A stretch of 64,000 nt of DNA. It comes from Porodaedalea pini (lineage: Eukaryota; Basidiomycota; Agaricomycetes; Hymenochaetales; Hymenochaetaceae). The notes under the pieces were generated by a model. The model had not been told where the DNA came from, did no database searches, and was given only the letters and a program-made list of their open reading frames with translations. Position numbers and translations under genes: made by a program. Location: contig NBAY01000001.1 of the NCBI GenBank assembly GCA_002794775.1, positions 1,426,001 through 1,490,000 of the forward strand. The letters run 5' to 3'. Positions 1-10,648 of this stretch are shown here, one piece after another. Position 1 is the first letter of the stretch. Each line of letters starts with the position of its first letter.

Positions 1-990
1 ATGAATAAAAGTGTGGTGTTCCAAGAAATTTCCCGCCGCAAGTTTACAATGGGGAAGATATGCACACATGCAAGTGTGCATCGTACATCGCCAAATGCGT
101 AAATAGAGTATAAACAACACGTCTGACCGCACATGGCACGTGCACTAATGTTTATGATTGCTGTTATCTACTAACTACAGCCTACCAACTGCTCGGAAAG
201 AAAGGATGATCGAAACAATGGAGTTGCCCATGTCAAGGCACAATATGGATCATGCAGAATGTATGCGCTGTTGGTGAATGTACCAACAAATTACATGATG
301 GAAAGAGATGCGGCATGATGAAATAATGTCCTCACATTCAAAATGTATGGAGGTGGCATAGTTGAAAATTGAGTCATAGTCATGGTTGAAAGGAAAAATG
401 AAATAAAAGGAGGCAAGATGCGACAGGTCTGGAAGGTGCTGTCCATACATGACGGCTAATTCATAGGGTAGGCCCGGTGTGGGTATAAATGGTTCTGCAC
501 ATGGGTTAAGAGGATATTTGCCAACAAAAGATGGCAGGCCGGGTTGTGGATCTGGGGGTGTGTGATAACTGATGAATTCCAGTTGGAAATTACTGTGTGG
601 ATTGGCTGATAAAGCCCAAAGTTTGGTGATAATTTCGACCAAAGAGGCCAAAGGCAAAGGGGGCAACGATAGGTAGTGCCATGATGCTTCAGCAAGCAAA
701 CGACAGCGTATAAAATGGAATGTTTGCCTGTCCATGGCAGGAGGCATGGGAGGGCTCAAAACTTGGGTGTTACATGCCTGGCGACGACTATGGTGTCAGC
801 AACAGGGCGAGGTATGATGGAAGGTGAGAGGGCGGCACAGCGGTGACACCAGCGATGATCTAAGATCCAGGACTGCGGATAGTATGCGATCAAGGACACA
901 GTTAAAGCGGGTCAGAGTTCTGCAATAATGCATGAAGGTCGTTGACGGGACTAGGTCTCAGAGCAACTTTCCCACGATGGGGATGATGGG
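1..990. other. no supported gene
   Basis: I see no gene I can support here. One minus-strand open frame of about 169 codons (250-759) lacks recognisable domains, has no convincing splice partners and is rich in Pro, Phe and His, so I treat it as chance or as transposon debris. The stretch ends at the target-site duplication of the MITE that follows. Confidence 0.5.
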
Positions 991-998
991 AGTAAGAG

Positions 999-1644
999 TA
1001 GAGTTGGAGGGGAAACTCCTGGAGGCCTGTGGGAATCATTAACCACTGTGGCTAACTTGTGGAGGGACCGGTGGTTGTGGTTAACCACCGGTTGGAAACT
1101 GTGGGAGATGGTGTGTAAGCATCCAAATATAGTAATTTGTAAACAATTGTTGCCGCGTCGTTACCAAAAATGAAAATTGTGCATGTAATGCGTCTCGGCC
1201 TAAGTGCTCTGAAAGCCACAAGACCCGGACCTCACTCCTTAAGTTTTATTCCAATTTGGCACCTCCAGTGCTTGATTCACAGCTCCGTCTGTGCCATAAT
1301 CTTCAACATCCTCAGCAGGAAGACCGAATGATTTAAAATCATAGTACTGATTTGAGAAAGGAAGGTTATCTGGAGACTAGAAAGATAGTAGAATAGCTCT
1401 TGAAGCTTAGTTTCAAGCTCTTGAGGACCTAGAATGTTTACAGACATAGCTGTATGTGCCTCGACTGAATTTTTTTTTGATTAGATTACCCTACACTATG
1501 ACATAAGAAATAATGACTAATATATCTAATTGGGTTTACCACAGGCCATTTTCGACAGTGCCCTGTGGTGAAGTGGTTAACCCCGTGGGAAACCACGGTG
1601 GTTAACCACTCGGTGGGTAACTCCGAGTTTCCCCTCCAACTCTA
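999..1644. mobile_element. hAT-type MITE (646 bp)
   Basis: A 20-bp terminal inverted repeat, TAGAGTTGGAGGGGAAACTC, lies at 999-1018 and its reverse complement at 1625-1644. The 8-bp direct repeat AGTAAGAG flanks both ends (991-998 and 1645-1652). Sub-terminal copies of a GTGGTTAACCAC-like palindrome occur near both ends. An 8-bp target duplication with a TAGAG start is typical of the hAT superfamily. No transposase frame is present, so this is a non-autonomous element that needs a transposase from elsewhere. Confidence 0.9.
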
Positions 1645-2082
1645 AGTAAGAGGTTAAAGAGTGCACTAACGGAGTTTGATGTTCCTTCAGCTTCAGCCTT
1701 CAGGCTTTGTCGCTCGTACATAGCTAATATCACGTTCTGTCATTGCCAAGTACTCGCACCACAAGCACTGTGAAACTGTGCAAACTCAGTTCGGACCAAA
1801 GGGGCATATAACCTAAAATTTTCAATAAATGACACGGCATACTGGGCGCAGTCGGCGCAGCTGGTGCAGTCTACAGCACGACTTCTTGCTCTTAAACTCC
1901 GACTATAGTCTACTGAGACCATCGCACGCCTCTGCATTTCTAGAACCAAAGTCAGATCTGTACGCTCACATCCTGCTCGTGACGGACAACAAGGGGGTGG
2001 ATGAAGGATTTCCGGTGTCGGTATGTTCATCTCTATGCTTCTTTGCAGTTCAGCGGCACGTCTCGAAATTCCATACTCACTG

Positions 2083-2514
2083 ATGGACCACCTCCGTATC
2101 CCGTCTGCGCCCCAGCTGCCATTTACTCAGTCATCATCATCCCTGACGTCAGTCACATCAAGGGACAGTCCGAGTCTACGTCGTCCAACTCGTTCGAGGC
2201 CACCGAACAAACCCGCATCGAATTTCATGAAGACTAAGCGCAAGAATGCGTCCATAAATGGGACGTATGTTATTGACGCTGGGCCCCAGGTGCCCGATGA
2301 GCTCCTATCGGGCGTAGCAGCTGCACCTGAGTCATCTAAGGGAGATGCCGTGGATGGTTCACTCGCTGACGCGCGGAAGAATCTGTGCATCGAATGTACG
2401 AATGGCAGCATATCGGATGATGTGCGGCTCATTGGTGACGAGGCTGGTGATGGTCTAGAGCTAGTCGGGAGGAGGAATTTGAAAGCACAGAACGGATCCG
2501 TCAGCGTAAAGCTC
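2083..2514 (+). pseudogene. DUF7330-like protein, 5' part only
   Basis: An open frame starting at ATG 2083 encodes a Ser/Pro-rich N-terminus and then three spaced 'N-G/A-S-[IV]' strands (NASINGTY, TNGSISDDV, QNGSVSVKL). This is the pattern of the basidiomycete DUF7330-type beta-repeat family as I know it. A good donor (GTAAGT) at 2515 follows the third repeat, and an acceptor is possible at 2567, but the next exon stops after about 11 codons and the expected further repeats are missing. The frame without splicing runs to 2736 but loses similarity. The gene is probably truncated; function unknown. Confidence 0.4.
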
Positions 2515-2832
2515 GTAAGTGCCGGTCTATTATGTGAACGGATGCGCTTGATGCGAGCTAAATCCAGCTTCGGGATAGGACTGTTTGGATCTCCACCTGC
2601 TGAACTACGCGCCGGGCAGCCGTGCCAATTTTTCACGAAACAGGCATCCCGTCTTGGCACCCTGTCATCGCGCGGATCTGGAATGAGACATGCGATGAGG
2701 GCTAGCTTAAAGCTGGCGTATCAGTGGACGCTATAGACCACAGTGAAGTCAGACAGCTAGTTGCAGCTGTTTTCGATTTGTTCGCTTTTATCATTTATTG
2801 CAAAGTGGAAAACATCACTAACAGACGAATAG

Positions 2833-4039
2833 GACTTCTGCTTGGTGTACCACACGAAGCTCGGGTTCCTGGAGAGCGTGAACGAGGTCGACATTCACGT
2901 TCGCACGTCCACCAAACTACGGACGAAACAGGTCGCGGGCGGAATCTTGTACGGCATGGACGCCCGCACGGCAACGAAGACCTGGAAAGTCGTCACGCAG
3001 CCGTCGGCAGTAAGTTTCCTTCATGTCGCTACAATTTAATCATTTCCTCAAGTTTTGTTCTGTGGACTAGATCGATTCCATCCCACCGGCGTACGCTTGC
3101 AGCCCTGCAGACGCCATTCGCAACACACACCAGTGCGTGTCGGCATGGGCAGACCACCTCGAGGTGATTGCGGACTTGCAGGCACGCTCGGATGCAACGC
3201 TTGGGACAGCAGGTCTGTCAGACTGGTCTTCTTGGTGTTCATTTTCTAGTTTTCAACTTCGTTATTTGCCCCAATAATTGACTCTTTTTTTTCAGTTCTC
3301 GTGCTGCATAGATGACAATTTCTTTGACACTTTTGATTCCAGGCGTGCGATGGCCACCCGTTACCGTGTAACGCCACCGGTGTATGCGTCTCAGAGGAGG
3401 ACGTGGCGTTGGTGCATTTTATTGGCGATTTCGAGTTCAACTGCGAACCGCGAAGTTTGTTTCTCTTTCTGAATCGGATATTTTCTCTATAGCCATCTTT
3501 TCCTCAGCCACATATGCAACGCTGCGCAGAACGCGACGGAATATGTCCACCTCACCTTTGGTCAGTACCCGTTCGGCTCTGACTACACATGCGTGTATAG
3601 TCACGAATACCAGCTTTTCTTCCTGTATTACAGGCACATTCTTCACCGAACTCGCACTGAACTTCAAAGCTTTCCAGTCCGGCTCGAAGCCGCACAAGCG
3701 CCGGTTCTACGTTAGGCACGATGGCTCCGTCATTCGCCTCGCTGCAGGTCTCGGTTTCGGCAAGATTGCGCCTTTGCGCTGGCCTGCGATGGGTTCGGAG
3801 GTCGTCATGGAGGTTCTTACTTATTGTTGTATCCAACATCTACATTCTGGTAATAGTTTGATTTGTGTCCTTATCAGGTCTGGCAAATTCCGAAGACCGA
3901 TGAGCACTTCGTGCGCGTCCTGTACGAAGGGACGCCCGTGCAGACGCTAGAGTGGGTAAGCCTGGGCGACTTTATCGTACTCCTTGAAAGCAACGTCCCA
4001 GATAACCTGTTAGAGGCTTGTACAGATTCGGTTGCCTAA
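2833..4039 (+). pseudogene. histidine acid phosphatase-like gene, N-terminus missing
   Basis: The exons read like the C-terminal two thirds of a fungal branch-2 histidine phosphatase (secreted phosphoglycerate-mutase-like fold). Recognisable blocks are the 'QVAGGILYGMD' segment, 'FFDTFDSR', 'DGHPLPCNATG' and the 'RHDGS' block, which supplies the catalytic His-Asp pair, followed by a closing 'LEWVSLGDF' segment and stop TAA at 4037-4039. Introns are clear at 3010-3070 (GTAAGT...CTAG) and near 3560-3630. The N-terminal RHGxRxP nucleophile motif was not found upstream. Between 'FDSR' (about 3343) and 'CDGH' (3346) the frame changes by one base with no usable intron. The locus is therefore probably dead, unless an unusual intron removes the shift and the first exons are unrecognised. 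Confidence 0.55.
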
Positions 4040-4415
4040 TTCGTATTGTTAAGTTGTGTAATATGAGACAGATCAACGCTTCGACAAGCATTCGAGTATG
4101 CGCACGCATATGATCATCATTCACATTACTAGTAGGTCAGCTTTGCAACCTCAGTTTAGACAGATTAATTTTACTTCCGTTCCATAATCGGCGCTGCACT
4201 GCCTATGTTGATACATATCAAAATATAGAACACAAACCGCGCTGGCTCTCATTGCCTCAAGCACAGCCCCTCCTGATTGTGACCCTGCTCTACCATAAGT
4301 TCATTGCCGTACCATGCTCTCTTCGCTGCTCTCATCACCTCTATTGCTCTGCTTTCTGCTTGTATCATTTACAAGCAGGTTCTCCAACTAGAGCCTAGTC
4401 ATAAACTCCTTGGCT
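4040..4415. other. intergenic, promoter side of gene A
   Basis: Nothing coding is seen. The stretch separates the phosphatase remnant from gene A and ends in a pyrimidine-rich leader ahead of ATG 4416. Confidence 0.4.
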
Positions 4416-5713
4416 ATGCACTACTCCGAGTCTGACCTTCATGAGACCTGTTCCCTAGCTCCATCGATATCCACGAATGCAACTGCAGATGACTTTCCTG
4501 GCACTGGCCGTATTCTTGGAAAAGTAGTCTATGACATTCTCGGGCATAGAGTGGATATGATCACAATTAAGGCTGTGGAGCAAGTTGGTCGAGGGCCTCG
4601 CTGGATTGCCAACAGAATCCGACGACAACCCACCAATAAGAACTCTGCATCTCATGAAGAGAACAGGTTGCACGTATGTTTGCCCCATCCTCTCTCTTCT
4701 CTCCAGTACTCATTTGTATACAGGAGAGTTCCGACTACTCATCCTCGACACATTTGACAAATGGTATGGAAACAGCAGAGGCACGAAGAGGTAAAGGTTC
4801 TCGCAGAGTGGTAGATTGGATCCTACGACGACGCAGAAAAGTGGTTGTCACACCTCAGCGTGAAGACATGATGCACGTATGTCCTCCCTCCTTTCTCCTC
4901 CTCCTCCTACTTATCAACATCATACAGGAGAGCGCTGGCTACTCCTCTTCAATACGTTTGACAGACACAACCACAATAATTCGACCAGGATTCTTTGTCA
5001 CCAGTTCAGACCCACTCAGTCAAGACAGAGAATTCGAGGAGATCGAAGAGCTCGAGGATCTTGAAGAGTTTGTGGATGCTGAGGAGTTTATGGATGATGA
5101 GGAGCCTGAAATTTCCAAGAATGTTGAGGAAACTCAGGAGATCAAGAAACCTGGAAATCTCATGGAAGTTGAAGAACTTGATATTGTCGACCACCCATAT
5201 CTTGGACATATGCCTGGCAGCTTCGAGGGAGCATATACGTTCGACACCCAGGTGTCTCCACGCACTCCTCGTGTGTGTCAAGCAGAGCACCATGGGAGTA
5301 TCGAGCTCATGGCCCTCACCGGAAGTTCAGTTGGAAGATCCACTGAGGAAGCACTCATGCTTGAGTCCCAACCTGCTACAAAAAAACAAGCACTTGTGAT
5401 CACGCCTTTCATTTTGTTCTCAATCGCATTTTTAATTGCCTTCGGAATTGCAAAAGCTGTGGCGACACAGCGAGGACAAACCAGGCTAGCGAATGCCTTG
5501 GACTGGACATGGAGTCTTCCTATAAGCCTATTGTGAGTACAGTCCAAAGTACTGTTCTTGCAATAGCTTTACCTTCACTCTAGCATAACATTTCTTACCT
5601 ATATGAAAGAACAAAATATTTGTGCTGGCTTAAGGTGGTTTCTATATGAGGATTTCAGAATATGGAGGTCAACCGAGACACAGTTGAGCCTTGTTTATCC
5701 TATGTTTGTTTGA
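4416..5713 (+). CDS. membrane protein, family member A (Zn cluster absent)
   Basis: Four exons, 4416-4673, 4724-4876, 4928-5532 and 5584-5713, give about 381 aa. Introns begin GTATGT, GTATGT and GTGAGT and are 50-51 nt long. The start is the first ATG of exon 1. Exon 3 holds a Glu/Asp-rich linker, an 'EELDIVDHP' motif and a 25-residue hydrophobic helix ('TPFILFSIAFL...'); exons 3-4 encode a second helix and the family tail 'KEQNICAGLRWFL'. The fourth exon was found only by comparison with genes B and C. Exons 2 and 3 both begin 'ES[SA][DG]YSSS', so an exon has been duplicated. Unlike B and C, exon 1 has no Zn2Cys6 cluster. It lies about 1.3 kb upstream of B on the same strand, so tandem duplication is likely. 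Function unknown. Confidence 0.7.
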
Positions 5714-6031
5714 TATCCTGTTTACATGACCTTTCTCAGAGCTGTTCAAGAATCTGTGCATGGTCGGGTATAGCTCAATCACACGTGTGTGCACATTTTT
5801 ATCAATGCTTTCAAATTGTTTGACCATTTTTGTTGCTCTGGCAGTAGCAGACATACTGCATATTATCCCTTCATTGAAAAAGAAGACGAAAATAACGAGT
5901 TGTTGTACAAACATGCTTCGCTTATCTATTTGCTTTTATATCGATGATTACATTAATAATGCAGCTAGAAATACATGAAAAGACTTAGCGAGCAGCAAGT
6001 ATACAGCATATAAGAAGAGGAACGAAAGCAA

Positions 6032-6756
6032 TCATGATGAGCTCGGGAGCACAACAAAGCGGGAACAGAACAATGTAGGAGGATGAGCAGTCTCATGCCA
6101 CGGTTTCCAGACAAGAATCTCAACATTCTCGGTAATCGATTCTCCGGAGCCTAGCAGATGTGAGTCGTGCACATCCGGCGCAAACGAGAAGAGAACCGTG
6201 TGCTCTCCGCCGTCTTGTATATCGCACACCGTGAGCACGGAACGTAGCGTCCCTGCCGTGTGCGAATGTACGTTCGCATTGCGCGAGACATGGACAATAC
6301 TACTTTTGACGCATAGGCGAATATCCGCATGAAGATGCCCGGGACGCAACGCAATGGACTCTATTTCCTTCTTCCAGAGTAAAGGCAGTAGACGAACGGC
6401 TCATGAGCAGCTCTGCACGTTCAGCTAACCCGTTTCTACGAATTGAAAAGTCAATACAGGACGTGCACGACTGACAAGCCAAACGACGCACCGTATGAAA
6501 CGCCCTCATTTTCGGTCACCTTTCTCCGGACTAACAAGCAACCCTCGTTGGTCGCTACAGCATGCGGGACTGCACGCTCCGGACAGTAGAGAGAGAAAAT
6601 GCTGAGTAAGAAAATGAAATTTTCAACAGGCTTGATCTGATCCGCAGGACGGATCAAAGTAAAATTTCCCACATGAGACCAACGCGGCAGTATCTTGAAC
6701 TTTACGCAAGTGCTTGAGATTCTAGCTTCTCGCAAGCTTTCTGTAGTACTCATCAA
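6032..6756 (-). CDS. hypothetical, poorly resolved minus-strand gene
   Basis: Two open stretches, 6451-6756 (starts MMSTTES) and 6032-6349, could be exons of one beta-rich protein. A GTGCGT donor with a TTCGTAG acceptor lies between them, but I could not build a stop-free junction. The second part contains alternating hydrophobic strands (for example 'SVLTVCDI' and 'HTVLFSFAP'). No domain is recognised. It could be a decayed gene. The flanking 5714-6031 and 6757-7055 show nothing else. Confidence 0.25.
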
Positions 6757-7055
6757 CCTGCTATGCTATACCGCGCGGGTCAGCTGCAGGTTGGCGCACT
6801 TGTGAGCACAGCCAAGCACGTCGAGATCAATCAATAAAATTATCTCAATCTGATTGCTCGTTTATCATGAAGGTGAGTGGGACAAAGCCAAATAGAGCTT
6901 TCGATCGGCGTTGCTGCAGCAACGAAAGCAAAAATAGACTAACAGAATTCTCACTCACATTGCCTCAAGCGCGCTTGTCTAGCACGTTTCCCTCCATTAC
7001 TCCGCTTTTCTCGTCAATCTCGACCCTTGTCTGATATCTCCTGTGCTTCTTCGAC

Positions 7056-8173
7056 ATGGCCGACGGAGACGAAATCATGCCTCTGCGCTCCGATTCCGCT
7101 ACAAATGTCGAACCTGACGGGATCCCAGAGAGCACTCTCCGCCGCAGGCCCAGCAAGATTAAGAGCCTGCATCCATGCAGCGTGTGCAGGCGCGAAAAGA
7201 TAGTGCGCAAACCCTTCATTGGCACTGTAATATTTGACGCTCACCAATACCATAGCGATGCGAACCTCTTGGCAATAATCTCTGCAAGACCTGCGTCATC
7301 CGAGGTATAGAATGCACCAACTTTTCCGTAGGCTCTGATAATAGGACACACGTATGACCTTCTCTTCTCCCTCCGCATTACACCTCTTACCAGTCATGCT
7401 GTATAGGAGAGCTCAGGCTACTCCTCTTCAACACGCATAACGGACACAACCACGACGAAGCAACCGGGATCATTGGATACCAGTGCGATCCTGTTCGACC
7501 ATGGTAAAGATATCAAGGAAGTTGAAGGACGTAAGAAAAGCGAAGAGTCTGAGAGACTCCGGGGGCCCGAGGAAACCAAAAGACTCGAGGTAGTCAAGGA
7601 GCTTGGGGAATCCGAAGATCTTGACAACTCTGAAGATCTGGAGGGTATTGAGGGTTTCATGAAGCCTGGAGACCCCGAGATTGAAGAACTCGATATCGTA
7701 GACCACCCACATCTCAACTATCTGCCTAGTAACCCGGAAGAAATACATCACATCGGGTCCTCGTCGCCATCACTCTGCTCCCTTGAGCTCACAATCGTTG
7801 GGGATGCGAGCAGTGGCTCCGAGGAAGCGCTTGCTATTGAGCCTCAATCTGCCAGGAAAGAGCGAACATTCGTGTGCACGCCATTCGCTCTACTCGTCTC
7901 AGCAGTCATAATTGGCCTCGGAGCTCCAAAAGCCATTGCATCTTGCAAGGGAGAAGAGGTGACGACAAATTCCTTGGACTGGATTATTGGTGTTCCCGTC
8001 GCCTTCATGTGCGAATATTCTCCATCGAGTTTACACCGTGAGGTTGACCATAAACATTTAGATCTTTCTGGCTCGGCATCCTAAAAGAACAGGATAGATG
8101 CGCATGCTTGAAGTGGTTTCTCAATGATGATTTCAGAGACGTGTCGACTCAACGGAGGATGATACTTCGTTGA
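7056..8173 (+). CDS. Zn2Cys6 protein with C-terminal membrane anchor, member B
   Basis: Four exons, 7056-7202, 7256-7351, 7407-8008 and 8062-8173, give about 318 aa with 53-55 nt introns. Splicing exon 1 to exon 2 creates a perfect fungal binuclear zinc cluster: C41-x2-C44-x6-C51-x7-C59-x2-C62-x6-C69, with the basic run RREKIR after the second Cys. In known proteins this domain binds CGG-type DNA half sites in the nucleus. Next come an 'ESSGYSSST' segment, an acidic Glu/Lys linker (about 105-180) with 'EELDIVDHP', and two hydrophobic segments (about 236-260 and 270-289). The tail 'KEQDRCACLKWFL' precedes the stop at 8171. The fungal_trans regulatory domain usual in this class is absent. A membrane-tethered regulator is an inference. 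An unspliced reading would end falsely at 8084. Confidence 0.75.
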
Positions 8174-8963
8174 GTCTTGCTCATTTTGTTTTTTTTTATT
8201 CCTCCAGCATCCTGCTTATATGGACATTCCCAGAGTTCTGCAGAAATTTGTTCATGGTCGGCTATAGTTGAATCACATGTGTTTGTGTTCATTCTATTGA
8301 CGGACTCTCGAACTATCTACTTGCTTTGTAACTTGAGAAGTTGTTGACATGTACATTCACTGATTCCACCTTCTTTATCTTAGTGGAGGCATACGAACTA
8401 TATTGTGTAATACCAGTAATGCACGATGGATTTATAAATAATAGAACAGGTAGAATCTGAATGGTTAAGGATATATGCGCCCTGCTGGAACCGTATATAC
8501 TCCAGTCTGTGGTGTATACCATCTGTGGTGTTCCCTAGACCTGATCCACGATCTTCCCCTAGCACGTTCTGGTTTTGCTCTTCGCACCGCCGCGTCTGAT
8601 TGTTTCCCAGCTTGAGCAGTTATATCAAAACTTCTGGAAGCAAAACTTATTAATGTGTACTCGCCACGCAGATGGACATCCGTATGATGCACAGATGGGG
8701 TTGATATCGACTCGGAGGAAGTGGGCAACAGCCAGCGGGCACGACTGTCGTCGAATAAGGTTCATTTCAAAGTGAAACTTGGACAGACTTAAAGATAGAT
8801 AGACAGAAACAGATGGACGAGAAATGTGGTCTGCCAGACTCAACAAGGCGTGGTCGACGAGAGTCAATGATTTGAGACTAGAGCATCTTAATATTGAACC
8901 GACGAAGGCCCTTTTGTCCACAGCCACCTTGATCTCTTACTCCCATCACCCCACCGTGGGAAA
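8174..8963. other. intergenic
   Basis: No supported gene. There is a GATA/CAGA-type simple stretch near 8785-8820. Short open frames on both strands lack domains. Confidence 0.4.
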
Positions 8964-10268
8964 GTGAGACCCTCGCCCTCTACTCTACAACACGTTTTGT
9001 GTGCTCGTCCATCGGTTTATCCGATCTTCCTGATGTCTCCCACCTGCACCATCCTCCGTTTTAACCTCGTACTGGATCGCGTTTTGACAGTGATCGTACA
9101 GCTTCGAGCATCCGTGGTGACACCTTTGTGTTGCCCCCCGTCCCTACGCCTCCAAACCGTTCCCCCTGTCCATCAACAGCGCCATTGTAAGTGCCACCCC
9201 AAGTGCCTTTTTAAGTCACACCATGTCCTACAAACCTTCGAACAAGCCGTATATCATATCCAAATGTGCCAAGATATAGCGACCCATCAATGTGTTAGAT
9301 GGGAGTCCGGGAGACGACTCAGACTGGGCAGGCCTCGGCTGACTGTTGTCTGGGACGTGCTATACTCAAGCGGGGACTTGGGACATGCTGTACTCAGGCT
9401 AGGTCATCACGGAGGTAAGAGGATTAATACAAGACTAAGCTAATACAAGGGGAACAAGTCTCACCTAGGTCGTCGCGGAGGTAAGAGGAAAAGCAGAACA
9501 AGGAGTTCATGTGATTTCTCAGACCTTATATAGCAATGACCGTGGGAGAATATTACCTATCATTACATAAAGGGAGTGGAATGGAATGAATGAAGGTTGC
9601 GTGAAAGGAGTGTGGGAAATGATTAGAAAGATGATTAAATATAATGAAAAGGGACGATTAAAAGAAAAGAAATGGTAAAAGAGGAAATAAAAGAAAAGGT
9701 GAAAGTTCGAGTCCTAACACAATGGTCAAAACCACAACTATCACCGTCTACTGTCTCTTCTCCTATGTCAGTAGAATTCATTATGGACTCATCATCAGCC
9801 CTGGTAGGACCCTCGCCTTCACCACCACTGCCATCACTGCCTCCTTTACCACCCCTGCTGCCCCCTGTACCTTTCCTCGCCCCACAAGCCCAGTGGCCTC
9901 ACCCAGGCCAACCAGTCATTTCCGCCCAATGGCTTCAACGTCAGCAGGCATTACACCCACCAGCCACACCCCATGTCTATGGGCCGGCAGCCACTCAGTT
10001 CTGTAGACGCCATCACCCGACGCCTTCACCCTCACTGCCATCACCTTCGGCCCCTTTTAGTCATGTACACCAGATCCCAAAATTCCCTTCTTCACCACCC
10101 CCCATACCACCCACTCGTTTAACCACATTATCCCAATCCCGCAGCACTGCATCTCGTGCCTCTCGCCCTTTAACCCTGGCTCCCCTTCCACCTATCCCTC
10201 TGCATCACTCTTCTCCTATCAGACAGACTGACATCTCTACGTTACCCCCTCCCCTCCCACCAGTTTGA
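8964..10268 (+). pseudogene. Pro-rich open frame split by a solo LTR
   Basis: If the solo LTR and one copy of its 5-bp duplication are ignored, the frame from ATG 8964 passes through codon CAA at 9288 and continues from 9725 to the stop at 10266-10268, about 290 codons. The second half is Pro/Ser-rich low complexity. No domain is recognised and splice sites are unclear, so it may be a decayed gene, part of an older transposon, or a chance frame. What the sequence shows directly is that the insertion fell in an open frame. Confidence 0.3.
9293..9719. mobile_element. solo LTR of the chromovirus family (427 bp)
   Basis: The sequence begins TGTTAG and ends CTAACA and matches the LTRs at 11594, 15277, 21106 and 23695 along its length. 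It is flanked by the 5-bp direct repeat CAATG (9288-9292 and 9720-9724), and no internal retroelement sequence is attached. This is the product expected from recombination between the two LTRs of a former full element. It has lost many CpG sites compared with the young copy, so it is older. Confidence 0.9.
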
Positions 10269-10458
10269 CCCCCCGGCCGCCCACACCATTATAATTACTC
10301 CCTAAAGCCAGTTGATGGCCCTCCTTCACTATCTAACTTCCCTCACTAGTATTTTTTTTCTTACTAGTCTTAGTTACGTTCTGTTTTCCCGCCTTTCCCC
10401 TGTAGAGCCCAGTGCAGAGTAGTGCAAATATTACAAATCCACAGCCACTATCAGAAAT

Positions 10459-10520
10459 GACCAATTCTGACCAATTCTGACTAAAACTGACTAATTCTGA
10501 CTAATTCTGACTAAAATTTG
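10459..10520. repeat. short tandem repeat, CTGACTAATT-like unit
   Basis: Five to six imperfect copies of a 10-12 bp unit resembling TCTGACTAATTC or TCTGACCAATTC lie head to tail. There is no coding potential. Confidence 0.7.
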
Positions 10521-10648
10521 TCACTATTAATCAGCCTTCTCCCTGCTGCTTTTCACAGTACCCCCCCAAAGCAGCAACTCCACAGATCACTCAAAGTGGC
10601 AGCATACACACAACACTTTGAGCTCAAACAACCCATTTCTCACTTGAA

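Noticed and set aside
250..759. Minus-strand 169-codon open frame
   Set aside because: No domain, no splice partners, composition of chance translation; not called as a gene.
8009..8084. Unspliced C-terminus of member B ending at 8084
   Set aside because: Splicing 8009-8061 restores the tail shared with A and C, so the short ending is an artefact.
9722..10006. Overlapping frame in the Pro-rich region
   Set aside because: Low-complexity C/T-rich DNA keeps several frames open; no evidence for this one.
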